Shown in pieces: positions 1 through 10,270 of a stretch of 64,000 nt of DNA. How positions within the stretch are numbered: position 1 is the first letter of the stretch; the number at the start of each line of letters is the position of its first letter. Position numbers and translations under genes: made by a program. A model generated the notes under the pieces. It did no database searches, was not told the origin of the DNA, and was given only the letters and a program-made list of their open reading frames with translations. Source of the DNA: Prevotella sp. GTDB taxonomy: Bacteria; Bacteroidota; Bacteroidia; Bacteroidales; Bacteroidaceae. The stretch lies in assembly GCA_017617615.1 (NCBI GenBank), contig JAFZVV010000011.1, forward strand, positions 502,731-566,730, given 5' to 3'.

Positions 1-1
1 C

Positions 2-2773
<2,772 letters not shown>

Positions 2774-2775
2774 GG

Positions 2776-2856
2776 CTTCCCGAAATCCCCAGAATTTCCG
2801 GAATTTCCGGGGATTCCGGATTTTCCGGATTTTCCAGGTTTTCCGGAATCTCCGGG
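2776..2856. repeat. 9-bp tandem array (TTTTCCGGA-like), nine units, 3' of lacZ
   Basis: Nine consecutive 9-bp units fill this stretch with no gaps; the consensus is close to WTTTCCGGA, with units at 2794, 2803, 2812, 2821, 2830 and 2839 the most alike. It starts two bases after the lacZ stop. Read on in the lacZ frame, each unit gives a tripeptide of the form [E/D/G]-[F/I/S]-P, so the array looks like an in-frame coding repeat that lies outside the gene. Confidence 0.85.
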
Positions 2857-2875
2857 AATAATCCACCATTTTCAT

Positions 2876-2908
2876 CATATAATCCACCTTCCCGAGGTGG
2901 ATTATATG
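2876..2908. promoter_or_regulatory. Perfect 14-bp inverted repeat abutting the GH51 promoter
   Basis: CATATAATCCACCT (2876-2889) and its exact reverse complement (2895-2908) flank the spacer TCCCG. The right arm ends one base before a -7 box, so a bound dimer would block the promoter. A partial extra half-site (AATCCACC) lies near 2859. The alternative is a terminator for lacZ, since the hairpin is followed by a T-rich stretch. I favour an operator because of the exact symmetry and position, but both roles could coexist. Confidence 0.65.
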
Positions 2909-2916
2909 TATTTTTG
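2909..2916 (+). promoter_or_regulatory. Bacteroidetes -7 box (TATTTTTG) for the GH51 gene
   Basis: An exact match to TAnnTTTG, 36 bp before the ATG of the arabinofuranosidase gene. No clear -33 element is seen because that position is occupied by the inverted repeat. Confidence 0.6.
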
Positions 2917-2952
2917 CAGAAAATCCGATAACCTATAAACACTACTGACAAA

Positions 2953-4884
2953 ATGAGAAAATCAAAAAAGATCATGATGGTGGCCTTGGCGGCGATGATG
3001 ACGCTCAACGCCAATGCCCAGCGGCAACTCACCGTACAGGCCAACAAACCGGGGGCAGTGATACAGCCCACCATGTATGGCATCTTCTTCGAGGACATCA
3101 ACTTCGGTGCCGATGGCGGACTCTATGCCGAGATGGTGCAGAACCGCTCGTTTGAGTTCCCCACACGGCTCATGGGATGGAATGCCTTCGGAAATGTGCA
3201 GGTGAGCAACCTAAGGCCTGCCTTCGACCGCAACCCTCACTATGTGGTGCTCGGCGATTCCGGACATATCGAGAAACGCACCGGACTGGAGAACCGCGGG
3301 TTCTTCGGCATGGGATTCAAGAAAGGGATGCGATACGACTTCTCCGTATATGCCCGGCTCCATGAGGCAGGAAACAAACCCGCACGCATCCGCGTGGAAC
3401 TGGTGAACGCCAACAACAACATCATCACCCGGCAGCGCATCAACATCGACAGCAGGGAATGGAAGAAATACACCGCCTCGCTCACGTCGAACGTCACCGA
3501 GCCGAAAGGACTCATGCGTATCTTCCTCGAGACAGCGGAAGGAGTTGACCTCGACCATGTGTCGCTCTTCCCCTCCGACAACTGGAACGGACTGCGTGCC
3601 GACCTGGTGAAAGACCTCGCCGACCTGCATCCGGGCATCTTCCGCTTCCCCGGCGGATGTATCGTGGAAGGTACCGACCTCGAGACACGCTACCAGTGGA
3701 AAAACTCCGTGGGACAGGTGGAGAACCGACCCCTCAACGAGAACCGTTGGAACTATACCTTCGCCCATCGCATGTACCCCAACTATTTCCAGACCTATGG
3801 ATTGGGATTCTATGAGTTCTTCATCCTCTCCGAGGAAATCGGGGCAGAGCCATTGCCCGTGGTGAGTTGCGGACTGGCATGCCAGTTCCAGAACAAGACC
3901 GACGATGCCCATGTGGCTGTCGATGACCTGCAGCCCTTTATCGACGATGCCCTCGACCTGATCGAGTTCGCCAATGGCTCCACCGACACGAAATGGGGAA
4001 AACTCCGTGCCGACATGGGGCATCCCGCTCCCTTCAACCTCAAGCAGATTGGTGTGGGCAACGAGCAGTGGGGTGAACTCTATCCGCCAAGGCTGGAGAA
4101 ATTCGTGAAGGCCATCCGTGCCAAATATCCCAATATCAAGGTCTGCGGCACCAGCGGACCATCGGCCGACGGGGCAGACTTCGACTATGGATGGAAGGAG
4201 ATGAAACGGTTGAAGGTAGACCTCGTCGACGAGCATTACTACAAACCCCCACAGTGGTTCTTCGACAATGCCGGACGTTACGACAACTACGACCGCAAGG
4301 GGCCGAAAGTGTTTGCCGGCGAGTATGCCGCACATGGCAAGGGTGAGTACAACAACTGGGAGGCTGCCCTCTCCGAAGCCGCTTTCATGACCGGACTCGA
4401 GCGCAATGCCGACGTGGTGTGGCAAGCCACCTACGCACCCCTCTTCGCCCATGTGGAGGGATGGCAGTGGAAGCCCGACCTCATCTGGTTCGACAACCTC
4501 GCTACCGCACGCTCCGCCAACTGGTATGTGCAGATGCTCTATGGCACCTATAAAGGCACCAACGTGCTGCGGCTCACCGAAGACGGACAGCCCGTGGAAG
4601 GCAAGGACGGACTGTATGCCAGTGCCGTTTACGACAAGGATGCCCGGAAACGTTACGTGAAAGTGGTCAACGCGCTCGGCAATGACCAGAACGTGGCGAT
4701 TACCTGCAAGGGTGTCAAGACCATAGGAAAGGTGGAGAGCGTGATGCTCAAGGGCGAGATGGGCATGCAGAACCTTGTGGGGAAACCCGAGATGATCAAG
4801 CCCATCAAAGGTTCCCTCGATGCCAAAGGCAATACCATCACGGTCACCATCCCGGCAAGGAGCTTCGTCGTGCTGAGCTTCTAA
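2953..4884 (+). CDS. Alpha-L-arabinofuranosidase, GH51 family, secreted
   Basis: Removes terminal alpha-L-arabinofuranosyl residues from arabinan or arabinoxylan. The 643-residue protein has a signal peptide (MRKSKKIMMVALAAMMTLNA, cut near residue 22), then a carbohydrate-binding-like region (about 60-200) inserted near the start of the GH51 barrel. YGIFFEDINFGADGGLYAEM is a GH51 hallmark. The acid/base Glu is residue 371 in GVGNEQWGEL and the nucleophile Glu is residue 457 in FAGEYAAHG. The C-terminal beta-sandwich ends without a T9SS sorting tail, so a periplasmic site is likely. It follows a beta-galactosidase, which suggests attack on galactose- and arabinose-decorated pectin side chains. 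The promoter just upstream overlaps a strong dyad. Confidence 0.94.
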   Translation: MRKSKKIMMVALAAMMTLNANAQRQLTVQANKPGAVIQPTMYGIFFEDINFGADGGLYAEMVQNRSFEFPTRLMGWNAFGNVQVSNLRPAFDRNPHYVVLGDSGHIEKRTGLENRGFFGMGFKKGMRYDFSVYARLHEAGNKPARIRVELVNANNNIITRQRINIDSREWKKYTASLTSNVTEPKGLMRIFLETAEGVDLDHVSLFPSDNWNGLRADLVKDLADLHPGIFRFPGGCIVEGTDLETRYQWKNSVGQVENRPLNENRWNYTFAHRMYPNYFQTYGLGFYEFFILSEEIGAEPLPVVSCGLACQFQNKTDDAHVAVDDLQPFIDDALDLIEFANGSTDTKWGKLRADMGHPAPFNLKQIGVGNEQWGELYPPRLEKFVKAIRAKYPNIKVCGTSGPSADGADFDYGWKEMKRLKVDLVDEHYYKPPQWFFDNAGRYDNYDRKGPKVFAGEYAAHGKGEYNNWEAALSEAAFMTGLERNADVVWQATYAPLFAHVEGWQWKPDLIWFDNLATARSANWYVQMLYGTYKGTNVLRLTEDGQPVEGKDGLYASAVYDKDARKRYVKVVNALGNDQNVAITCKGVKTIGKVESVMLKGEMGMQNLVGKPEMIKPIKGSLDAKGNTITVTIPARSFVVLSF

Positions 4885-4904
4885 GCCCGTATGTCATAAC
4901 CCAT

Positions 4905-4938
4905 AACGGCCTCTCCATTTTCCAGGAGAGGCCGTTTT
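4905..4938 (+). terminator. Rho-independent terminator after the GH51 gene
   Basis: A perfect 12-bp stem (AACGGCCTCTCC paired with GGAGAGGCCGTT) with an 8-nt loop, running into TTTTG. It lies 20 bp after the stop codon. Confidence 0.85.
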
Positions 4939-5024
4939 GTTCATGATGGGCAGGTCTTTTCCGGATTCTCTGGACTATAAACATAATTTAACACTGAAAC
5001 TCATTTTTAATGCATGTTTATAAC

Positions 5025-5032
5025 TATTTTTG
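5025..5032 (+). promoter_or_regulatory. Bacteroidetes -7 box (TATTTTTG) for the TlpA-like operon
   Basis: An exact TAnnTTTG match 28 bp before the ATG at 5060. The -33 element is not clear. Confidence 0.55.
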
Positions 5033-5059
5033 CATGTCAATGATAATATTTGTTTGATT

Positions 5060-5548
5060 ATGAAAAATATTCTGCTTATACTTACCGTCGCTTTGTTCGG
5101 GGTCGTTGGCCAAGCCAATGCCCAGTTGCCCGCCATCACGCTCAAGACCATGGAGGGAAAGACCGTGCGTACCGACACCCTCTCCAACAATGGCAAGCCT
5201 TTCATTATCGATTTCTTCGCCACCTGGTGCAAACCATGCAACCGCGAGCTCGATGCCATCAACGAGGTCTATGAGGACTGGCAAGAGGAGACAGGCGTGA
5301 AGATCTATGCCATCTCCGTAGACCAGGCCCATAATATAAATAAGGTAAAGCCGCTGGTTGACAATCACGGATGGACCTATGACGTTATCCTCGACACCAA
5401 TATGGAATTCCAGAAAGCACTGGGCATACAGATGATACCCTATGTGCTCATCGTCGACGGAACGGGGAAAATCGTCTACCGCCACAACGGTTATACCGAG
5501 GGTGCCGAACAGGAGTTGATAGAGAAAGTACGCGAACTGGTGCAATAG
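5060..5548 (+). CDS. TlpA-like thioredoxin-fold protein, exported
   Basis: A probable periplasmic thiol-disulfide oxidoreductase. I chose the ATG at 5060 because it gives a clean signal peptide (MKNILLILTVALFGVVGQAN, cut near AQ) downstream of a -7 box. The mature part is one thioredoxin fold with FFATWCKPCNRE; the redox pair is Cys57 and Cys60. The later IQMIPYVLIVDGTG carries the cis-proline segment expected in this fold. The 162-residue length suits a one-domain TlpA/ResA relative. It sits one base upstream of a putative outer-membrane barrel gene and is probably co-transcribed with it and the Omp28-like lipoprotein gene. Its partner is unknown; maturation of the CxxC-bearing neighbours is an inference. 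Confidence 0.88.
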   Translation: MKNILLILTVALFGVVGQANAQLPAITLKTMEGKTVRTDTLSNNGKPFIIDFFATWCKPCNRELDAINEVYEDWQEETGVKIYAISVDQAHNINKVKPLVDNHGWTYDVILDTNMEFQKALGIQMIPYVLIVDGTGKIVYRHNGYTEGAEQELIEKVRELVQ

Positions 5549-5549
5549 G

Positions 5550-7190
5550 ATGATGAGAAGACCTGCAATACTCCTCGTTGCCGCATTGCTGCCCCTGTCG
5601 CTGTCTGCGCAAAACGAGAACAACGACAAGGTGACCTTCACGGGCAGCATACAGAGCGACGTGCTCTTCCCACAGGAAGACACCAAGATTGGAGCCGAGA
5701 AATACGACGAGTGGGCGCTCACCAACTCGTATGCCGACCTGCACATGATGAGCAAGAACGTGGACGTGGGTGCCCGCGTGGAATTCATGCGCTTCCCCCT
5801 GCCGGGATTTGAGAACGATTTCAAGGGATGGGGACTGGCGAATATCTACGCGAAGATGCACACCGAAAAACTTGAAATCACGCTCGGAAACTTCTATGAG
5901 CAGTTCGGTAGCGGTTTCATCCTCCGGACATACGAGGAAAGAAGCCTGGGCATCGACAACTCGTTGCTTGGCGCCCGTGTCATGGCCAAACCCCTGAAAG
6001 GCGTCACCGTGAAGGCGCTCACGGGATACCAGCGCCGCTACTGGAGTTACAACGACGCGCTCATTTCGGGAGGCGACGTGGAACTCAGCATCGACCAGTG
6101 GTCGAAAGCCATGCAAGACAATGGCACTTTCCTTACCCTCGGCGCGTCGGCTGTCAACAAGCATGAGCGCACGGAAGACTTCTTTGTAGATGCCACGCAC
6201 AAACTCAACCTGCCCGAGAACGTGAATGCCTTCGATGTGAGGGCACGCGTGCAGAAAGGCAACGTGAGCCTGCTGGCAGAATATGCCCAGAAATCGCAAG
6301 ACCCTTCGTTCGACAACCAATATACCTACGGCAAGGGTACCGTGGCGATGCTCTCGGCATCGTATTCGAAGCGGGGTATGAGCTTGTTGCTGCAAGCCAA
6401 GCGAAGCGAGAACATGGCGTTTCGTTCACGGCGTTCGATGAATGGCACCTCGTCGTTCCTCAACCACCTGCCGGCATTCACCCTCGACCATACCTACGCG
6501 CTCGCCGCGCTCTATCCCTACGCCACGCAGACCGAGGGAGAATGGGCTTATCAGGCCGAACTGGGATATACCTTCAAACGCAAGACCTTCCTGGGTGGGA
6601 AATACGGCACCAACGTGAAGGTGAACTTTTCGCATGTACATGGAATCGACAGCCATATGCCTGAAGGGGAACTGATTGGTTCCGACGGCCCTGGTTCCGC
6701 ATTCTGGAAATGGGGGAAAGGCATGTACTACCAGGATTTGAATGTACAGATTGACAAGCGTATCACCAAGGACTTCAAGGTGAACCTGATGTACATGAAC
6801 CAGTTCTACAACAAGACCGTGGTGGAAGGTGAGGGGGGTATGATACACTCCAACATCTTCGTGGCCGACGGGAAATACAAGTTCAACAACAAACTCACGC
6901 TGCGCGGTGAACTGCAATACCTCACCACGGGAGAGGATGAGGGCGACTGGGCGTTCGCTCTCCTTGAGCTTTCGGTACTGCCACACCTGATGTTTACCGT
7001 TTCCGATATGTACAACTGCGGCGAGACCGACCTGCACTACTATCAGGGACTCGTGACCTACAACATCGGGTCGCACCGCATCCAGGCTGGCTACGGCCGT
7101 ACCCGTGCAGGATACAACTGTTCGGGTGGCGTGTGTCGCTATGTGCCGGCAAGCAAGGGCTTCACCGTTTCGTATAACTACAATTTCTAA
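5550..7190 (+). CDS. Putative outer-membrane beta-barrel protein (DUF6029-like)
   Basis: A 546-residue protein with a signal peptide (MMRRPAILLVAALLPLSLSA, cut before QNEN). The rest alternates short polar and hydrophobic stretches rich in aromatics and Gly, ending in FTVSYNYNF. That terminal aromatic, with alternating residues before it, is typical of beta-barrels inserted by the BAM machinery. From memory it resembles the Bacteroidetes family DUF6029; I cannot confirm this here. It starts one base after the TlpA-like gene and is followed 5 bp later by an Omp28-like lipoprotein gene, so the three probably form one operon. The function of the barrel is unknown; it could be a channel or a surface anchor. 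Confidence 0.75.
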   Translation: MMRRPAILLVAALLPLSLSAQNENNDKVTFTGSIQSDVLFPQEDTKIGAEKYDEWALTNSYADLHMMSKNVDVGARVEFMRFPLPGFENDFKGWGLANIYAKMHTEKLEITLGNFYEQFGSGFILRTYEERSLGIDNSLLGARVMAKPLKGVTVKALTGYQRRYWSYNDALISGGDVELSIDQWSKAMQDNGTFLTLGASAVNKHERTEDFFVDATHKLNLPENVNAFDVRARVQKGNVSLLAEYAQKSQDPSFDNQYTYGKGTVAMLSASYSKRGMSLLLQAKRSENMAFRSRRSMNGTSSFLNHLPAFTLDHTYALAALYPYATQTEGEWAYQAELGYTFKRKTFLGGKYGTNVKVNFSHVHGIDSHMPEGELIGSDGPGSAFWKWGKGMYYQDLNVQIDKRITKDFKVNLMYMNQFYNKTVVEGEGGMIHSNIFVADGKYKFNNKLTLRGELQYLTTGEDEGDWAFALLELSVLPHLMFTVSDMYNCGETDLHYYQGLVTYNIGSHRIQAGYGRTRAGYNCSGGVCRYVPASKGFTVSYNYNF

Positions 7191-7195
7191 ACACG

Positions 7196-7993
7196 ATGAA
7201 AACACTCCGACTCATATACCTCCTGCCCTTGATGATGATTGCAGCCTTGATGGCTTGCGACCATATCGATGAAGACGAACGGCTCATCTATGTGAAACCG
7301 GTGTCGGTGGGACGCAGGGTGCTCATAGAAGACTTCACCGGACAACGCTGCGTGAACTGTCCCAATGCCACGGACGAGATAGAGAAACTCATGGCGCAGT
7401 ATGGCGACGACAATGTCATCGCCGTGGGCATTCACAGCGGACCATTCGCCAAGTCGGTGAAGGGTGTGCCCTATTCGCTCTATACCGAGACGGGCGACGA
7501 ATACTTCAACTACTGGAAGGTGGAATCACAGCCCAAGGGCGTCATCGACCGCAAGGGAACGAGCGACTATACCTCGTGGGCCACTTTCGTGCGTGATGAG
7601 TTGTCGAAAACGGCGTCACTCGAGCTCTCCGTCTTTTCCGACTATTCGGCAGGGCAGCATGAGGCCAGCATCATGGTGAGCACGATGGGTACCGACGGCA
7701 ATACTTCGGGGCATTTGCAGGTGTGGCTCATCGAGAGCGGCATCACGGCATTTCAATACATGCCCGATGGCAGCACCAACCGCGAGTATGTGCACAACCA
7801 CGTGTTCCGCAAGGCGGTGAACGGCACCTGGGGAACGGATTTCTCCATCAAGGAGGGCGAGATAAAGCAAGACGAATTCAACTGTACCATCGACGAGGGA
7901 TGGGTGCCCGAGAACATGGAAGTGGTGGCGTTCGTCTACAACGACGGAGGGGTGTGTCAGGTCGCCAAATGCCAATTGGAAACCACCAACTAA
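7196..7993 (+). CDS. Omp28-like lipoprotein with a CxxC thioredoxin-like domain
   Basis: A 265-residue protein with a lipobox ending at Cys21 (ALMAC, followed by DH), so it should be membrane-anchored. The first part of the mature chain, VLIEDFTGQRCVNCPN, is the thioredoxin-like opening of the Omp28 family, with Cys52 and Cys55 as a CxxC pair. The C-terminal half (about 140-265) is a beta-sandwich-like domain. Family members in Porphyromonas are outer-membrane surface proteins; whether the Cys pair is redox-active in them is not settled. It follows the barrel gene by 5 bp and a second, longer Omp28-like gene lies downstream behind its own promoter. Confidence 0.82.
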   Translation: MKTLRLIYLLPLMMIAALMACDHIDEDERLIYVKPVSVGRRVLIEDFTGQRCVNCPNATDEIEKLMAQYGDDNVIAVGIHSGPFAKSVKGVPYSLYTETGDEYFNYWKVESQPKGVIDRKGTSDYTSWATFVRDELSKTASLELSVFSDYSAGQHEASIMVSTMGTDGNTSGHLQVWLIESGITAFQYMPDGSTNREYVHNHVFRKAVNGTWGTDFSIKEGEIKQDEFNCTIDEGWVPENMEVVAFVYNDGGVCQVAKCQLETTN

Positions 7994-8068
7994 AGGCGAT
8001 TACATCACATGATTGTGGTATTTTTGAGGAAATGGCCTGAAAAGTATGCAAAAAGTCGGAAAAATTGT

Positions 8069-8089
8069 GCGAAAAAAGAACTTTTTCGC
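8069..8089. promoter_or_regulatory. 8-bp inverted repeat just upstream of a -7 box
   Basis: GCGAAAAA (8069-8076) and TTTTTCGC (8082-8089) are exact complements with a 5-nt spacer. The right arm ends two bases before the -7 box at 8091. The layout resembles the GH51 promoter (dyad, then -7 box), but the sequence differs. The AT-rich arms make chance more likely here. Confidence 0.4.
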
Positions 8090-8090
8090 T

Positions 8091-8098
8091 TAATTTTG
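8091..8098 (+). promoter_or_regulatory. Bacteroidetes -7 box (TAATTTTG) for the second Omp28-like gene
   Basis: An exact TAnnTTTG match 31 bp before the ATG at 8130. The nearest TTG (8065-8067) is 23 bp upstream, slightly farther than usual. Confidence 0.55.
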
Positions 8099-8129
8099 CA
8101 TCTAAAATAAATAATTAAATAGTTTGCTT

Positions 8130-9932
8130 ATGAAAAAATTTTTACTTTCTGCTTTGATGACCGCTGTCTGCGGCATGGCTATGGCTGCCAACATCGCCGT
8201 GGGCTATTGTGATGGCCAGATTGCATCGAGCAGCAGTTACAGCGTGAAGGGTAAGGGACAAGTGAGTTCGGCTGTGTGCATCTCGCCCGACCTGCTCGCC
8301 AGGTTTGTGGGCAACGAGATCCGTGGCGTGAATGCCGGACTCGTGAGCGTGAAATACTGCGACTCCCTCGTCGTGTGGGTGCGTGAGTCGCTCGACGGCG
8401 AGAATCTCGCACAAGGGATAATCAAGCGTGGAGGTGAGCAGCTGCCGGTGGCAGGATGGAATGCCGTGCTACTCAACAATGGTGTGTCCATCGAAGAAGG
8501 CAAATCCTACTATATCGGCTATGATTACTTTCAGCGCTATAACGACGCCACCGTGTCGGTCGTCGGACCGTCGATGGCAGAGACGACTTATCTCAAAAGA
8601 GGTGCCGCAGCATCGTGGGAAGACATCAGCGCAGCTGGCGTGGGCAGCATCGAGGCCCTCGTGGGTGGTGACAACATGCCACAGGTCGACGTGTCGCTCA
8701 CCGAGGCCATCGGCGTGCAGGCAGCTCCCGGCGTGCTCAGCATCAACACCACTATCGTGAACCGTGGACAGGTAGACCTCACCGACTACGACCTTACCTT
8801 CTCGGCCGAGGGCTACAACTATGTCTACACGGCCACAACACTGGTGGCCAGTGGCAAGACGGGTGTCGTGACATCGCTGCTCTACGATGTGCCCGAAGGC
8901 GTGGGATTCGAGAAACCCCTCACCGTGACTCTTACCCGTGTGGCTGGCGGCGAGGATGAGACACCCGACGACAACAGCGTGGGCGTGGGCGTGAAGGTGC
9001 AGCGCAGCGTGGTGGTGGAGGAGTTCACAGGCACGGGTTGCGGATGGTGCCCCCGCGGACTCGTCGGCATGGACCTGATGCACGAGACTTTCGGACTCAA
9101 CTTCGTGGGCATTGCCATCCACCAGTACAACAGCTCCGACCCGATGTACCCCACCCGTTACAAGAACATCGGTCTCAATGCCGCACCTTCCTGTCTTATC
9201 GACCGTAGCTTTGAGTGTGATCCGTATTATGGCACAACCAGTGCCGACAGGCATGTCCTCGTCGATTTCGAGGAGGAAATGAATAAGGGCGCACTCGTGA
9301 GCGTGAGCGTAGAGGCCACATGGGACAACCCCGACGAACCCAATGGAGTGAAGGGCACCATCAAAGTGACTCCACAGGCCAGTATCAATGGCGCGAAACT
9401 CGGCATCGTGCTCCTCGCCGACAGCCTCCGTGGCACGTCAAGCGCATGGCAGCAGTCGAATTACTATAACCAGTACAGCGCAAGCCAGTTGGGGCAGGAC
9501 CTCGGACAGTTTGGCTCTGGAGGTGTCAATGGCGGCTCCAAGTTCTACTGGGACTTCAACGACGTGGTCATCAACACCTATTATCAGGGTGGACAGTATG
9601 AGATGAGTCTTGGAAACCTGGCCAAAGGAGATGTGCAGACCGTGGAATTCGAACTGGCATTCCCCACCAAGGCCGAACTGCGCAATGCGCTGAAGCTCAA
9701 CTGTATCGCCGCCGCTGCCTTCGTGCTCGACAATAACGGCAAGGTGCTCAATGCCGGCAAATACTATGTGCCGGAAAGCACAGGCATACGCGACATCAAC
9801 AGGACCGCCGACAACAACCTTCGCGAAGTGGCACGCTACACCCTTGACGGGCGCATGGTCACCACACCACAGCGGGGTGTCAACATCGTCAGGCTCTCTG
9901 ATGGTTCTACGGTCAAGGTGTTTGTGAGATAA
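8130..9932 (+). CDS. Omp28-like T9SS-secreted protein with CxxC domain
   Basis: A 600-residue exported protein. The ATG at 8130 gives the signal peptide MKKFLLSALMTAVCGMAMA. Residues about 25-180 look like a beta-sandwich of the choice-of-anchor type. A CARDB-like stretch follows (about 190-285), and then the Omp28 thioredoxin-like domain opens with VVVEEFTGTGCGWCPRG, with Cys304 and Cys307 as CxxC. The tail, ARYTLDGRMVTTPQRGVNIV and on to the end, fits the Prevotella T9SS C-terminal sorting domain, so export to the cell surface is likely. It shares the CxxC module with the lipoprotein just upstream but has its own promoter and a strong terminator. Substrate or partner is unknown. Confidence 0.82.
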   Translation: MKKFLLSALMTAVCGMAMAANIAVGYCDGQIASSSSYSVKGKGQVSSAVCISPDLLARFVGNEIRGVNAGLVSVKYCDSLVVWVRESLDGENLAQGIIKRGGEQLPVAGWNAVLLNNGVSIEEGKSYYIGYDYFQRYNDATVSVVGPSMAETTYLKRGAAASWEDISAAGVGSIEALVGGDNMPQVDVSLTEAIGVQAAPGVLSINTTIVNRGQVDLTDYDLTFSAEGYNYVYTATTLVASGKTGVVTSLLYDVPEGVGFEKPLTVTLTRVAGGEDETPDDNSVGVGVKVQRSVVVEEFTGTGCGWCPRGLVGMDLMHETFGLNFVGIAIHQYNSSDPMYPTRYKNIGLNAAPSCLIDRSFECDPYYGTTSADRHVLVDFEEEMNKGALVSVSVEATWDNPDEPNGVKGTIKVTPQASINGAKLGIVLLADSLRGTSSAWQQSNYYNQYSASQLGQDLGQFGSGGVNGGSKFYWDFNDVVINTYYQGGQYEMSLGNLAKGDVQTVEFELAFPTKAELRNALKLNCIAAAAFVLDNNGKVLNAGKYYVPESTGIRDINRTADNNLREVARYTLDGRMVTTPQRGVNIVRLSDGSTVKVFVR

Positions 9933-9945
9933 CCTTCATATTTCG

Positions 9946-9983
9946 TTCGGCTGCCCATCACGAACGGTGGGCAGCCGAATTTA
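9946..9983 (+). terminator. Rho-independent terminator
   Basis: A perfect 12-bp stem (TTCGGCTGCCCA with TGGGCAGCCGAA), a 10-nt loop, then TTTAAAT. It lies 14 bp after the Omp28-like stop. Confidence 0.82.
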
Positions 9984-10108
9984 AATGTCAAGACTATTCA
10001 TTGCTTACTGTTTGCTTGTCGTCGTGTTTGCTTTGTCAGACATGACATTTGTAAAGAATGGGAAAGAATTACAAAAATTAAGTTTTTTTCTATTTTTTAT
10101 TACCACAA

Positions 10109-10140
10109 TTGGCCGTTTTCATAAAAATTGATTATATTTG
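10109..10140 (+). promoter_or_regulatory. Bacteroidetes promoter: TTG, 21 bp, TATATTTG
   Basis: A -33 TTG at 10109-10111 and a -7 TATATTTG at 10133-10140, separated by 21 bp, which fits the sigma-ABfr consensus well. Confidence 0.65.
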
Positions 10141-10270
10141 CACCCTAAAGTGGCATAGGAAAACTGCACTCAGTACGACAATCAGGCTTGATGTTGCATT
10201 ATCCACAAATCGTCTATTGAAAACTTCTAATCATTTTATATCTATTAATGTTTCACTAAAAAGGTTTGAT

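Larger units (their letters stand above)
9933..10270. other. Intergenic region with terminator, promoter and long leader
   Basis: This 338-bp gap holds the terminator at 9946-9983, an AT-rich stretch, and a promoter at 10109-10140. If transcription starts about 6 bp after the -7 box, the next gene has a leader near 125 nt. The leader is open in the gene's own frame, but upstream codons (from an ATG-less start near 10109) do not resemble a signal peptide. I see no riboswitch or other gene here. Confidence 0.6.

Noticed and set aside
3211..4452. 413-codon open frame on the minus strand opposite the GH51 gene
   Set aside because: It lies wholly opposite a well-supported gene, has no recognisable motif, and long antisense frames are expected from the codon use here.
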